Below the pieces are notes generated by a model that was given only the letters and a program-made list of their open reading frames with translations, was not told the DNA's origin and made no database searches. Below, one piece after another: positions 23,476 through 32,175 of a stretch of 43,535 nucleotides of DNA (within the stretch, counting starts at the first letter, position 1; every line of letters starts with the position of its first letter). A program made the translations under genes and the position numbers. The DNA is from a virus. The stretch covers positions 1 through 43,535 of IMG/VR virus record IMGVR_UViG_3300031565_000096. One strand, given 5' to 3'.

Positions 23476-25563
23476 CTATTGCTGCCCTTGATCTGGAGGA
23501 ACCTGTTGTGGTTGAGCTTGACCGGCATTTGCCAGATTAGCTTGTTCTTCCTGACCCAATTGGCTTATTTGAGTCTTGTATGCACCTTGTTCTTGTAGTT
23601 TCGTATACAACCATTCCAATGCGGAGGCTGGAAACTCAGCTCGGCGCACCTTGGATGGATCCGCTGCATCGTAGTTTACATAATAATCGGCTCTAACTAA
23701 TGATCCACTATCTGGGATAAACCCAGCTTGTGACCTTTGAATAGCTGCTGCGTTGGCTGCAATCACCTGATTATGCTCTGCAATTTTAGCATCGTAGTTC
23801 CCTTGTATGAAAGGATGCAAAAAGCGGAAATCGGCCTGTTTTTGACGATTTATGAGCTTTCCTACCAAATATTGGTGATTTTCAGAGGGGTAAGATTTAG
23901 GCATTTCACCCCTATCTAAAGCCAATATTTCGTTGTTTGCAGCCTCATAATCAGCCGTTAAATCATCAAAACTCTTATCTAATTTAGCATAAGGCATGTT
24001 TTTAATGATCTTTCCGATGTCAGACTTGTCCATTTGAGGCCCAACATACTGTAATATGTGATTCATGATGAGTTGTTGGCCCATAACTGACTCTATATCG
24101 TCATTTGAAGGCTCTACCTTGAGTTTATAGCCCAATTTGCCCTGAGATCTGAATTCTGCTAGGTTAACTTGCTCTTTCTTGCCTACCATCATTATAACCT
24201 CTTCATCACCAAGGTTATATCGGCACATATCAAGGTAAACCTCGACAAATTCAACTAAAAAGTCGCCAAATCGAGCAATCCACATCTGGTAGGCTCTTTT
24301 CTTGGCTGCAGCACGGAAAAGCATCGAATACGGGTCGTATTGACCTTCACTTGGCATGGTTGTCTCTTGAACCATACCAACTTGATACATTTCCGCTATC
24401 TGAGAGTTCATATACTCGAGATATTGTGCTCCAGAACGACCTTCCATAATGATAGGAGCCTGTCCTGTGACTGAAATGCCACGAACGCCAGGCACCTGAC
24501 CCCCGGCAGACAACTTTGAACCGTTGGGGAGTATCAATTTGTCATCACCAAGGGTCATTTGGTGCTCGGCGATCTTTGATGCGCAGCGATTTATCTCAAT
24601 TTGGTAAGGTCTAAGCTGCTTTAAAGGGCTTCTGCCACGCGGTGTGGTCTGAATACGGTCACAATATGCCGTAACGATAGGGAAAATACCATTTGGTAGC
24701 TCTCCCTCATCGAGAATTACCTCGTCAGTGTAGATATAATAGTATCCTTGTGGATATTCTGGACCTGGACGATAGAAGCATTCCTTTAAAAGAACCTCAT
24801 CCTTATCAGATTTACGGAATCCCTCTCCACTATTGTCAAAAATAAGGAAAGTTTTATCTTCACTTGATTTAATTTTATCCTTGCTATCAGGAAACATCTT
24901 CTTAAGGGTGTTTACTTTAGACATTTTTCTTATAATTAAGTAGCAAGAGTCAGACATTGTCTTAGATTCTGGCTCTCTAAGTAGGTTAAATGCTGGAATA
25001 TCTTCTACTCCAACAGCAGGAAGGTACTCAGGTGCTTCCATATCGGGCATCATCTCACCGTTTTCATCAACCTTTGGAGCACCTTGTTCGTCGGAAGCCT
25101 GTGCATAGCCCTTAAACTTACCACCAGTTGTGTTTACAAAGATCTTCGCGGCGATTTCACCGGATGTGAAGTAGTCTTCTGCCCAGTTTCTGACTCTTTC
25201 GTCCATTTTATGCTTATGTTTGGCATCTTTCCAAACAGATTTGTTCAAATCGGCTGCTTTTACGTCCTGAATCTCGGTAGAAAGCTGTGGTTCAATAGCA
25301 ACACCAGGGGCGCAAGCTATCAAATTGTTAGTATATACCTTGTGAATTTTCTGAATGTGGTTCTTTGTTAAACGAACCTTCATTTCCCCCGATAATTCAC
25401 GCGATGTGCGCACTCTATCGAAGAACTTCTGACCAGCTCGGGTGAAATGCTCACCGGCAACCAATAATGCATTGGATTTCATCTCAGCAAACACTTCTTT
25501 GTCTACTTCTTCAGCTTGTGTATAAAGACGATTTAGTTCTTCTAATGTTTTTTTCTTAGCCAT
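23476..25563 (-). CDS. Portal protein
   Basis: The 695-residue product is of typical size for podovirus portals. Segments such as RVRNWAEDYFTSGEIAAKIF, the region around EDIPAFNLLREPESKTMSD, and a Gln/Pro-rich C-terminal tail (QAQPQQVPPDQGQQ) fit the family. It lies between the terminase and scaffold genes. It would form the dodecameric ring at one capsid vertex through which DNA enters and leaves. The assignment combines sequence style with gene order. Confidence 0.8.
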   Translation of the reverse strand: MAKKKTLEELNRLYTQAEEVDKEVFAEMKSNALLVAGEHFTRAGQKFFDRVRTSRELSGEMKVRLTKNHIQKIHKVYTNNLIACAPGVAIEPQLSTEIQDVKAADLNKSVWKDAKHKHKMDERVRNWAEDYFTSGEIAAKIFVNTTGGKFKGYAQASDEQGAPKVDENGEMMPDMEAPEYLPAVGVEDIPAFNLLREPESKTMSDSCYLIIRKMSKVNTLKKMFPDSKDKIKSSEDKTFLIFDNSGEGFRKSDKDEVLLKECFYRPGPEYPQGYYYIYTDEVILDEGELPNGIFPIVTAYCDRIQTTPRGRSPLKQLRPYQIEINRCASKIAEHQMTLGDDKLILPNGSKLSAGGQVPGVRGISVTGQAPIIMEGRSGAQYLEYMNSQIAEMYQVGMVQETTMPSEGQYDPYSMLFRAAAKKRAYQMWIARFGDFLVEFVEVYLDMCRYNLGDEEVIMMVGKKEQVNLAEFRSQGKLGYKLKVEPSNDDIESVMGQQLIMNHILQYVGPQMDKSDIGKIIKNMPYAKLDKSFDDLTADYEAANNEILALDRGEMPKSYPSENHQYLVGKLINRQKQADFRFLHPFIQGNYDAKIAEHNQVIAANAAAIQRSQAGFIPDSGSLVRADYYVNYDAADPSKVRRAEFPASALEWLYTKLQEQGAYKTQISQLGQEEQANLANAGQAQPQQVPPDQGQQ

Positions 25564-25564
25564 A

Positions 25565-25816
25565 TTAACTTAATATCTTCTCGGCCATTAAGGCTTCATA
25601 TCTAGCTGGATCTTCAAGTAATAGCTGTGACATCTTTGCTTCCTCGAGCATTTCTAAGTCCTGCTCATCCACTTCTTTTAGTTCTTGATTTGGGTTGGTT
25701 TCAGGCCATGCAAATGAATTTTCATGAAAAGAAAACGATAAATCACCTTGTTTAAACTCTTTTATGCCGGCCTTTTTGCAAGCAGCCATAATCTTCAATA
25801 TTGATTTATGATCCAA
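25565..25816 (-). CDS. Hypothetical protein between terminase and portal
   Basis: The start is probably TTG 25816, because GGGAGGG lies upstream at normal spacing; the first in-frame ATG would remove eight residues. The 83-residue product begins MDHKSILKIMAACKKAGIKE, continues with beta-like GDLSFSFHENSFAW and ends in an acidic helix. Small genes in this position are common in podoviruses, with unknown role. Confidence 0.6.
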   Translation of the reverse strand: MDHKSILKIMAACKKAGIKEFKQGDLSFSFHENSFAWPETNPNQELKEVDEQDLEMLEEAKMSQLLLEDPARYEALMAEKILS

Positions 25817-25849
25817 GAAAAATCCCTCCCCAGGGTACCCAGAATTAAA

Positions 25850-27370
25850 CTAGTTATCTAATTGATCTTGCCAAAAGTCAAGTTCCCCTTCAGTATCCCA
25901 CGCTTTTTCTGTTTCCGCATCCCCTTCGTCCCAAAACTTACGTCTTTGTTCACCTGGACTGAGTTTAATAACTTTAGCAAGCATCTTCGGTATATTTATC
26001 GTCTCCCAGTTCCATGGAATGGAACACACACAATAACGAGTGGAATCAACTCCATCATCTCTAGCCTTTTTCTTATCTGTTGAAGTTAATAGTGATGTAA
26101 ATTCATTACTTAGCTTGTCGAACTCTGCTCCATAGGGGATGAAAAGCATTCTATTTCTAAATAAGCTGTTTAATAGGTTCTCTCCGGTTGCATGTCCCTT
26201 ATCTGCTTTAACAATAGGAATACCGCCTGTTCTTTCTGCGATATTAAAGAAATCCTTAGAGGCCCAATCGTATGACAGTAGATTTACCTGATCTTCACCC
26301 TTCATCTCGAGATATTTAATCAACACGTCTTGTGCTGTTGTGTCTACGCCATCACCGCGCCAAAACTTATATACATAACCCAGTGTGTACTCGGGGTTTA
26401 CAGCTACAAAGCAAATTGCTGATGGATGTCCCTTTTTACCACCAGATCCGATATCAACTCCAACAAACTTACTCCAATTCTTACCGATCTTCATATCTTC
26501 AAACTTGCATCGGTTATCTGTGGAATAAGTAGAGTATTTACGACCACTATCTACGATGAACTTACCCCATACTCGTTTTAATATTTCATTCTCGGTTCCG
26601 CATCGTCTTTTTACTCGTTCAATAGAATCATTTGTCCAATGGCTTGGAGTACCGTCTTCATAATATTGACAATCATATAAACTAATCTGCATGACCACGG
26701 CTTCTGTCCACATCGTTTTATCTTCTACGATCTGTCTCCATTCTTCTTGTCCCTTCGTTGCGGTAAAGGCCACAGAAAGCAATCCATCGGTTGCACTTTG
26801 TCTAACCATAATTTCAGGTACGATATCAAACTCTGGTTCTTCATCGATTCCGATAAAATAAACTGAGTTACCTTGTAATGAAGATACGTCCTGCGCGTAT
26901 GTTTTAAATGAAATAGTAACACCGCTTTTAAATACAATATGACTGATTTGTTTATTGAACCAATGCTCTGACCAACCGTATTCTGGGTGGTTCTGATCTT
27001 TAGGCATAAATTGCTTCCACTTGAATTGCCACTCCGTGGAAGCTATATTCTTGTCAGGATAAAGATACCAAAATAGATTAGGAATTTGATTCGGCAGCAT
27101 ATTAGGCCATGCCACTTTCCAAAGATCCTTATTAATAGCTAATTCAATTGTCTTACGAATCTGAAATGATGATTTACCAGCTTGGTTGCCAGAGCAAATA
27201 ATCTGAATCTTATCAGTGAAGTTATCAAAGTACTTTCTCGCCCATGGATAGAACTTATATAAATATCGATGAGGCAATGCCTCACGCTCAGCAATCGTTT
27301 GTTCTAATAGTTCTAGTTTTCTTAACTTTAAACTAACTAGATCTTCTGGAATAACTTCAATATCACTCAT
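25850..27370 (-). CDS. terL: Terminase large subunit
   Basis: This is the ATP-driven DNA packaging motor with nuclease. Walker A is GNQAGKSS (61-68). Walker B with the catalytic acid is YFIGIDEE (171-178). The RNase H-like nuclease domain shows three expected acidic positions: D306 in KFVGVDIG, D368 in LLSYDWAS, and the cluster in RDDGVDS (about 437-443). Length (506 aa) is normal. The start overlaps the small-subunit candidate by eight bases. This gene fixes the identity of the window as a tailed phage. Confidence 0.93.
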   Translation of the reverse strand: MSDIEVIPEDLVSLKLRKLELLEQTIAEREALPHRYLYKFYPWARKYFDNFTDKIQIICSGNQAGKSSFQIRKTIELAINKDLWKVAWPNMLPNQIPNLFWYLYPDKNIASTEWQFKWKQFMPKDQNHPEYGWSEHWFNKQISHIVFKSGVTISFKTYAQDVSSLQGNSVYFIGIDEEPEFDIVPEIMVRQSATDGLLSVAFTATKGQEEWRQIVEDKTMWTEAVVMQISLYDCQYYEDGTPSHWTNDSIERVKRRCGTENEILKRVWGKFIVDSGRKYSTYSTDNRCKFEDMKIGKNWSKFVGVDIGSGGKKGHPSAICFVAVNPEYTLGYVYKFWRGDGVDTTAQDVLIKYLEMKGEDQVNLLSYDWASKDFFNIAERTGGIPIVKADKGHATGENLLNSLFRNRMLFIPYGAEFDKLSNEFTSLLTSTDKKKARDDGVDSTRYCVCSIPWNWETINIPKMLAKVIKLSPGEQRRKFWDEGDAETEKAWDTEGELDFWQDQLDN

Positions 27371-28085
27371 CGTCTTCAGCCGATTGAATTATCTTAGGAG
27401 CAGATCGCGCTTCTTCAATAACTCCCTTCATCTCCAGCTGCTTGATCTTCTCTTCAATTTCCTTCAGCTCCATAGAGGAACTCAACTTCTTGAAATCCTT
27501 TTGATAAAGATTCAAGTTCTCAGTTCGTTGAACTATTCCACCATTCTTTCTCATGTCTAGAAAGGCCACGCACTTAAGCAGCAAGTCGGCCTTCTTAACA
27601 TCAACCAAGCCGTCTGGGCCGTGAATATCCATAGCGAGAATATCATTTCGCATTCTACGCAATCCATATGACAGAGCTTCATCCAAGAAGATGTCGTATG
27701 AAGCAGGTGGTGTGATGATCCAAATAATATGCTTTGGCATTCTCAAATGCGCCATAATACTAGCCGAAGGAACTCCCATCGCGATAGATAGCGCGTTCAG
27801 GTTCATCTTTCGTAGTTTACTCTGTGACTCTTCGTACTCACGCCAGAAGGCTAATCGTAGTCTGCAAACAAATGGATCTGGATTTAACTCAAATTCCAAT
27901 TCCTTTTCAGTCTTTCCAATTAACTTAGGATTTATTTTAGATATAGATTGCTGAATGGCTGGAGGTAAGAGATTGTATAAGCTACGTGGTTCCGATTTCA
28001 TTTCTTCGACTAATAATTGTGTTGCTGATACTTCTATTTCTGACTCTATTGCAGGGATAATTTTTAATTCTGTTTCTGTTGGCAT
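27363..28085 (-). CDS. Putative terminase small subunit
   Basis: The 240-residue protein lies just before the large subunit and overlaps it. A central part (NALSIAMGVPSASIMAHLRM) could hold a helix-turn-helix-like DNA-binding segment. The C-terminal part (TENLNLYQKDFKKLS, then MELKEIEEKIKQLEMKG) is helical and resembles the oligomerisation tail of small terminases. The family is assigned mainly by position. GAAGG precedes ATG 28085, which lies within the end of the exonuclease gene. Confidence 0.6.
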   Translation of the reverse strand: MPTETELKIIPAIESEIEVSATQLLVEEMKSEPRSLYNLLPPAIQQSISKINPKLIGKTEKELEFELNPDPFVCRLRLAFWREYEESQSKLRKMNLNALSIAMGVPSASIMAHLRMPKHIIWIITPPASYDIFLDEALSYGLRRMRNDILAMDIHGPDGLVDVKKADLLLKCVAFLDMRKNGGIVQRTENLNLYQKDFKKLSSSMELKEIEEKIKQLEMKGVIEEARSAPKIIQSAEDDE

Positions 28086-28642
28086 AAGCTCAACCTTCCA
28101 GTCTTTCTATAATTAACCAATTTAAGTAGATCTTCCATATCGTAGTTCTTCAGCAAATCTAAAAGCATTCTGCAATCATTGTACGCTTCATGCCCTGGAA
28201 GTATTTGTAATCCATGTTCTGCGGCAAGATGTAGTAATTTACGAGTTGAGATGTGTTGAGGATACGGAATATCGGTTCTACTATCAGCCCAGGGTATATT
28301 TGGCGGTGTTATATTAGACTTCCTGTAGTGGTTCCACATGATTGGTTTATCAAATCCATTTCCGTTATGTGCAATAATAAAGTCAGATTTGTCCACAGTA
28401 GCAGTAAAATAACCAAGAGCGATATCAATTTCCACGCCATATGCTTCACATAACTCCTCTGTGATTCCATGAATCTTCGTTACAGCAGGTGGAATACTTA
28501 ACTTAGGCCAGTAAACCAATTGGCTATACTGCTCTACAATTCTATGAGCTTCTGTATCGAATAATATACAAGCGACTTCTAGTATGCGGTCATTGAGTGT
28601 ATCAAGTCCGGTGGTTTCGAGATCTACGATTGCGATTATCAT
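28064..28642 (-). CDS. DnaQ-like 3'-5' exonuclease (DEDDh)
   Basis: The 192-residue product has all three exonuclease motifs of the DEDDh family: D7 and E9 in VDLETTG; D98 in IAHNGNGFDKP; and H151 and D156 in GHEAYNDCR. These acids bind two metals and remove 3' nucleotides from DNA or RNA. It is a stand-alone domain with no polymerase fused or nearby. It is placed between a structural-type gene and the terminases, with ATGA coupling to the gene before. Proofreading, host DNA degradation or RNA turnover are all possible. Confidence 0.88.
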   Translation of the reverse strand: MIIAIVDLETTGLDTLNDRILEVACILFDTEAHRIVEQYSQLVYWPKLSIPPAVTKIHGITEELCEAYGVEIDIALGYFTATVDKSDFIIAHNGNGFDKPIMWNHYRKSNITPPNIPWADSRTDIPYPQHISTRKLLHLAAEHGLQILPGHEAYNDCRMLLDLLKNYDMEDLLKLVNYRKTGRLSLCQQKQN

Positions 28643-29955
28643 TTGTTGTCTTTCTTTTCTTTAAAATATTTCCACGGGGAGTTGCCTTGCATTATTTCGT
28701 CATTTATTTTTTGAAGATCGAAGGATTTATAATTATATCCATCTGGTGTTTTTGGCATTAACCTGTACTTTAAAGAATTATATGTATCAGATGATATTTT
28801 TTTTAGTTCGTCACCCCTGGTTAAATCCAGCCAGGAACTATAATTCTTTAAAAACTCACCTGATCTTTTTTTATCTGGAATTAAAATACTAACATCTTGG
28901 CGCGCCTTATCCATTAGTATATTTTTATTGTTTATAAAATTTTCATCCTTAGTCATTCCAAAAGAGGTGTCTTCATCTAGAGTTCTCGGGAATTTATCTT
29001 CTCTGGAGTATTTATTTGCTCTATGGAAATAAAATGGAATATCCTCTGAATTTCGATTTCTATAGTTATACCTTGAATTTTTTTGGTAATCGTATTCTGG
29101 TATTTCTGAATATTCTCCAACTCTATTCATTTCTGAGTTGAGTTTGTTTCCTAGGTTAGAAATTGCCATCTTGGTTAGGTTATTCTCTATATCTTTTTCA
29201 CCCATTGGTATTTCTATTCTTTTATCAACTGGTTTAGATTTGGTGTATTCTTCAAATATTTGTGGATATCTTTCACCATATCTTTCTTTCACCCAATCAT
29301 ATAGACCCACGTGTCCTTGTGTTCTTGCTGCATCTTCTGGAGATATTACACCAACATTATTGTATGTTTCTGGTTCTTCTGTTACTCGTTGTAAATAAGC
29401 CTCTATTGCTTTTTCCTCAGAATCTTTATCTACCTCTTTTGATTTCTGTATTTCAAATGCAACACTAGTACCGCCGTTTTGAGGTGTGGAATGTGATCTA
29501 ACCCAAGATTGTACTCCTGGTTCTGAAAAATGTTTGTCTAAACTTTTTTTAATAGATGGATCAATAACAACCGTAGTCTCTATATTATCTGGGCTTGCTT
29601 TTTTCCCAAGTGGGTTTACACCCTTGAATCTATTAATATCCAAGGCTTTCCATATTGATGATGGGTTAAGTGCTTCCGGTCTCCCCATCTGCTCCTTTTC
29701 CTGCATGGCAATTTGCTTTTCCATACTCTCTGGCTCTTCTGCCAACTGCTCATGAGACATTGATCGAAGTCGCTTTATTCTCATTAACTTATTAGCATCA
29801 TCCATCTCGGGGGTTCCGATAGCCTCTGGACTCTTCCCCTTCGCCGCCATCAACGTCCCAAGAGCTGTCCAAATAGCAGCAGGATCTACTCCTCCACTAC
29901 CAGCTCCTCCGCCAGGGGCGTCGAATGTCGGTTGATTCTTTAGATCGAATCCCAC
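28639..29955 (-). CDS. Hypothetical protein, 438 aa
   Basis: The start is probably GTG 29955, because AAGGAG lies just upstream. The product has a Gly-rich N-terminus (APGGGAGSGGVDPAAIW), two similar short segments (DPAAIWTALGTL and NPSSIWKALDINR), and a charged, low-complexity C-terminal half rich in Asn, Asp, Lys and Tyr. No enzyme motif or membrane segment is visible. It lies early in the late operon with other unknown genes. It may be a virion or packaging-related protein, but there is no direct support. Confidence 0.6.
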   Translation of the reverse strand: MGFDLKNQPTFDAPGGGAGSGGVDPAAIWTALGTLMAAKGKSPEAIGTPEMDDANKLMRIKRLRSMSHEQLAEEPESMEKQIAMQEKEQMGRPEALNPSSIWKALDINRFKGVNPLGKKASPDNIETTVVIDPSIKKSLDKHFSEPGVQSWVRSHSTPQNGGTSVAFEIQKSKEVDKDSEEKAIEAYLQRVTEEPETYNNVGVISPEDAARTQGHVGLYDWVKERYGERYPQIFEEYTKSKPVDKRIEIPMGEKDIENNLTKMAISNLGNKLNSEMNRVGEYSEIPEYDYQKNSRYNYRNRNSEDIPFYFHRANKYSREDKFPRTLDEDTSFGMTKDENFINNKNILMDKARQDVSILIPDKKRSGEFLKNYSSWLDLTRGDELKKISSDTYNSLKYRLMPKTPDGYNYKSFDLQKINDEIMQGNSPWKYFKEKKDNK

Positions 29956-30344
29956 GCATTCTCCTTAAGTAAATATCCATTGTTACCATTGGGGGGCAAT
30001 TGATCTCGTTTGATATCGGCTTTCTTATCAGCGATGTACTCCTGTGGAGCGTTTTCAGCCGCGAAGATAGGCTCTTCATCAAGTGGTGTATTGGTTGACT
30101 CAGGAGAACCATAAACGGCAGTACCGTCTGGCTCTTTATACTCGCGCTCTTGCCGTTGGTTATCAGCGTTTAACCGCTCGATAGATGGGTCATACCTTGA
30201 TTCCCTTGATTGAGTAAGCGGTGCTTTACTTACAGATTCCGTTAGTAAAGGCTCGTTTATATGAGGAGCGTGTAGTCGTTGAGGAATAGCTACCTCATGT
30301 GTTTGCATGGCTTCCCACGCGGATAGAAGTTGCCCTATGTCCAT
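29940..30344 (-). CDS. Hypothetical protein, 134 aa
   Basis: A GAGGGG ribosome site precedes ATG 30344. The protein is hydrophilic with many Pro, Glu and Arg residues (SRESRYDPSIERLNADNQRQ) and looks partly disordered. It ends inside the start region of the next gene with a 16-base overlap. Family not recognised. Confidence 0.6.
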   Translation of the reverse strand: MDIGQLLSAWEAMQTHEVAIPQRLHAPHINEPLLTESVSKAPLTQSRESRYDPSIERLNADNQRQEREYKEPDGTAVYGSPESTNTPLDEEPIFAAENAPQEYIADKKADIKRDQLPPNGNNGYLLKENAWDSI

Positions 30345-30553
30345 ATATCAATCCCCTCTTCCCACTCTTCGATTATATCATCAATAATCCATTCATCAAA
30401 GTTTGCCGTTCTCAAGAAGTTCCGTATCTGCTGTCTCGTCTGCCAAATCTTAAACGGATCCCCAACATACGACTTAATCATACTGCGATACGCATTCATG
30501 TATCTTTCCAGGTTCTCGGCAGAGATGTCGTATTCTGAGGCTACGACAATCAT
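30335..30553 (-). CDS. Hypothetical protein, 72 aa
   Basis: I place the start at ATG 30553, four bases after the previous stop; an upstream ATG at 30610 would overlap that gene by over 50 bases. The protein MIVVASEYDISAENLERYMN is followed by a helical part ending in an acidic/aromatic tail (EEWEEGIDIW). No recognised domain. It could be an assembly adaptor or regulator; nothing in the sequence decides this. Confidence 0.55.
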   Translation of the reverse strand: MIVVASEYDISAENLERYMNAYRSMIKSYVGDPFKIWQTRQQIRNFLRTANFDEWIIDDIIEEWEEGIDIWT

Positions 30554-30557
30554 GGAC

Positions 30558-30902
30558 TTAGTCGCTTCGCTTCTTCGATTCTTCCAAGTACATCTTCTGT
30601 CCCATAGCACTCATAATATCAGCACCATTAGCCTCAACAATATCAGGGCCAGCATTGTAAACATGTATATACCCATTATCAATCATCGAGAATCGCTTCG
30701 ACCACTTCGCCGGATTAGTCATCGCCTTCAGTGTCTTCGCCATAATAGTGACATCAGTGCAGAGTCTATCAACAGCAATACCAATCACGTCCAATTGGGT
30801 CTGAGCCTCTGCAACTTCGTTCTTATTCGTCTCAGCTGCTAAAGTTGATATCTTCCGACTCAACATCGCTATATTTGTACTCAACTCAGTTAACTTATCC
30901 AT
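30558..30902 (-). CDS. Helical protein, 114 aa
   Basis: The first half is a regular amphipathic helix with heptad spacing (TELSTNIAMLSRKISTLAAE), suggesting a coiled coil. The second half is mixed and ends in a Lys/Glu-rich tail. A weak GGAC ribosome site precedes ATG 30902. It is the second gene of the late operon. Function unknown. Confidence 0.6.
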   Translation of the reverse strand: MDKLTELSTNIAMLSRKISTLAAETNKNEVAEAQTQLDVIGIAVDRLCTDVTIMAKTLKAMTNPAKWSKRFSMIDNGYIHVYNAGPDIVEANGADIMSAMGQKMYLEESKKRSD

Positions 30903-30928
30903 TTCATCACGTCCGTTTCTGATCCAGC

Positions 30929-31186
30929 TTAATAGGATCTCTTTTCCTTTTTAACAACAGCCGCCTTCAACGCCTGTAAATCAGCTATCGACTTTACCTT
31001 CTTCTTAGATGGCTTAGATCCCTTAGCCATAGACTTAGGTGGCACAGCATCTCCACGCTTACCAGTCTGCGCAGGTACTGCCTTACCCTTCAGCACGCTA
31101 CCATCTGAATTAGGCCGCTTAGCCTTCTCTAGCTTCGCTTTACGTTGTTCAAGGAACATATTCTTGAAATTCTGTTTTGTACTCAT
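30929..31186 (-). CDS. Small basic protein, first gene of late operon
   Basis: The 85-residue product is very rich in lysine (KKKVKSIADLQALKAAVVKK) with a Gly/Pro/Ser-rich middle, and is probably largely unfolded alone. It could bind nucleic acid by charge. It is the first coding gene downstream of the tRNA in the leftward direction, so it begins the late operon. No family is recognised. Confidence 0.6.
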   Translation of the reverse strand: MSTKQNFKNMFLEQRKAKLEKAKRPNSDGSVLKGKAVPAQTGKRGDAVPPKSMAKGSKPSKKKVKSIADLQALKAAVVKKEKRSY

Positions 31187-31323
31187 ATATCCAATCGTAG
31201 CGCGTCTGCGCGAGATTGTGAAGAGGTGTTCTTAGTTTTAAATGATATACGGGTCCGGTAAAACACTTTTTGTAAAACCATATAAAAACATATCATTTTA
31301 TAGGTCTAATTGATAGATAAAAT

Positions 31324-31398
31324 TGGTCTGCGAGGTAGGATTTGAACCTACGATCCCTTGGTTCCAAACCAAGTACGATACCGCTTCGCCACTCGCAG
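31324..31398 (-). tRNA. tRNA-Pro(UGG)
   Basis: The minus strand folds into a full cloverleaf. The acceptor stem is CTGCGAG/CTCGCAG. The D-stem is GCGA/TCGT. The anticodon stem CTTGG/CCAAG has loop TTTGGAA, giving anticodon TGG. The variable loop is five bases. The T-arm is GTAGG-TTCAAAT-CCTAC, and A73 plus an encoded CCA complete the 3' end. The first pair C1-G72 and A73 are the known bacterial proline identity elements, supporting function. It reads codon CCA (and probably other CCN). It lies just upstream of the late operon on the same strand. Confidence 0.95.
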
Positions 31399-31414
31399 AT
31401 AAGAAATAGTCGGC

Positions 31415-31514
31415 TGTATAGCCCAATTATCGGCGTAGAGGGTTAATCACGCCGTCACCTGCTCTATACAACCAAGCTACGGTTGGAGGTTACAGGTATA
31501 AGTTGTAACCGTAG
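31415..31514 (-). other. Structured RNA or pseudo-tRNA region upstream of tRNA-Pro
   Basis: Nested inverted repeats TGTATAG (31415-31421) with CTATACA (31464-31470) enclose CGGCGT (31431-31436) with ACGCCG (31449-31454). Next to it CTACGGTT (31477-31484) pairs with AACCGTAG (31507-31514), while GGTTAC (31488-31493) can instead pair with GTAACC (31505-31510); these two share bases and exclude each other. On the minus strand, 31455-31483 reads like the 5' half of a bacterial tRNA (GTAGCTTGGTTGTATAGAGC), but no anticodon stem or T-arm follows. Confidence 0.5.
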
Positions 31515-31578
31515 TTGAGGATATCATAGTCGGCGGCGGAATTTCGGGGCGGCGGAAAAATTTGGAGTGAGTGATATT

Positions 31579-31612
31579 CCCCCCACCACCGATCGTGGCC
31601 CCCTATCCCCCC
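31579..31612 (-). other. G-run cluster, possible G-quadruplex
   Basis: The minus strand has G-runs of six, five and six at 31607-31612, 31599-31603 and 31579-31584, plus GGTGG between the last two. This is conspicuous in an otherwise AT-rich gap. It could form a two- or three-layer quadruplex or simply a stable barrier in the leftward leader. Confidence 0.35.
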
Positions 31613-31625
31613 GTGTCTGTATAGT

Positions 31626-31670
31626 ATTATCAATAGGTTAGCTATATATTGATAATGATACGCATTATCA
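31626..31670. repeat. Inverted ATTATCAAT-type motif cluster
   Basis: ATTATCAAT at 31626-31634 is the exact inverse of ATTGATAAT at 31648-31656, and TGATAATG at 31650-31657 is the exact inverse of CATTATCA at 31663-31670. A further ATTATCAAT lies at 32167-32175. The spaced dyads look like operator or origin-binding sites for a dimeric protein. Confidence 0.6.
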
Positions 31671-31894
31671 TATAACACGATATGTAATCTCTTAATGCAA
31701 GATATATGCCAAGTATATCAATGAGATACAATGGCGGTATGGCCTATGTATTGCTAGTAGCAAGATGGATGCCGCCGCTGTTTAGATGTATATAGCTATG
31801 CAAGTATCGTGCCATACTATGCTATTATGCTATAAACGAAAAATAGAGAAATAAAATAGCGAATAAATGATGCATAAAGACTGAGCGCCGCATC

Positions 31895-32175
31895 AATTTA
31901 ACAATTATATACATTTTTTTAGAATTATATACATGGATTATATTGCCAAAAAGGGCTTTAAACATAGTCTTATATTAACGCAGACCTGAATAGCATTGAT
32001 ATTATTAATATATTAAGAATTATATATATAATTATACAGATATTTTCTGTTTTGTTTCTTTGCCCCTTAGGCCATGCTTGAATAATATAATTGTTAAATA
32101 TTTAATAATATCAATTATTTACACAGAAAAACCGTATATATAATTTATATATAATTGTTAAATTATATTATCAAT
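31895..32175. repeat. AT-rich repeat region, candidate replication origin
   Basis: A 17-base word at 31895-31911 is exactly inverted at 32148-32164. Its core TATAATTGTTAAAT also occurs at 32086-32099. AATTATATACAT is repeated at 31903-31914 and 31923-31934. The 15-mer TATAAACGAAAAATA occurs at 31831-31845 and 32214-32228. The stretch is extremely AT-rich and gene-free, as expected for an unwinding element next to protein-binding repeats. Confidence 0.5.

Noticed and set aside
31415-31487. Second functional tRNA next to tRNA-Pro
   Set aside because: The D-arm-like half is convincing, but there is no anticodon arm with a seven-base loop, no T-arm and no matching acceptor strand.
31490-31678. 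Open frame of 62 codons on the minus strand
   Set aside because: It overlaps the hairpins and G-run patch, has no ribosome site, and its composition is unlike the neighbouring genes; the region looks non-coding.
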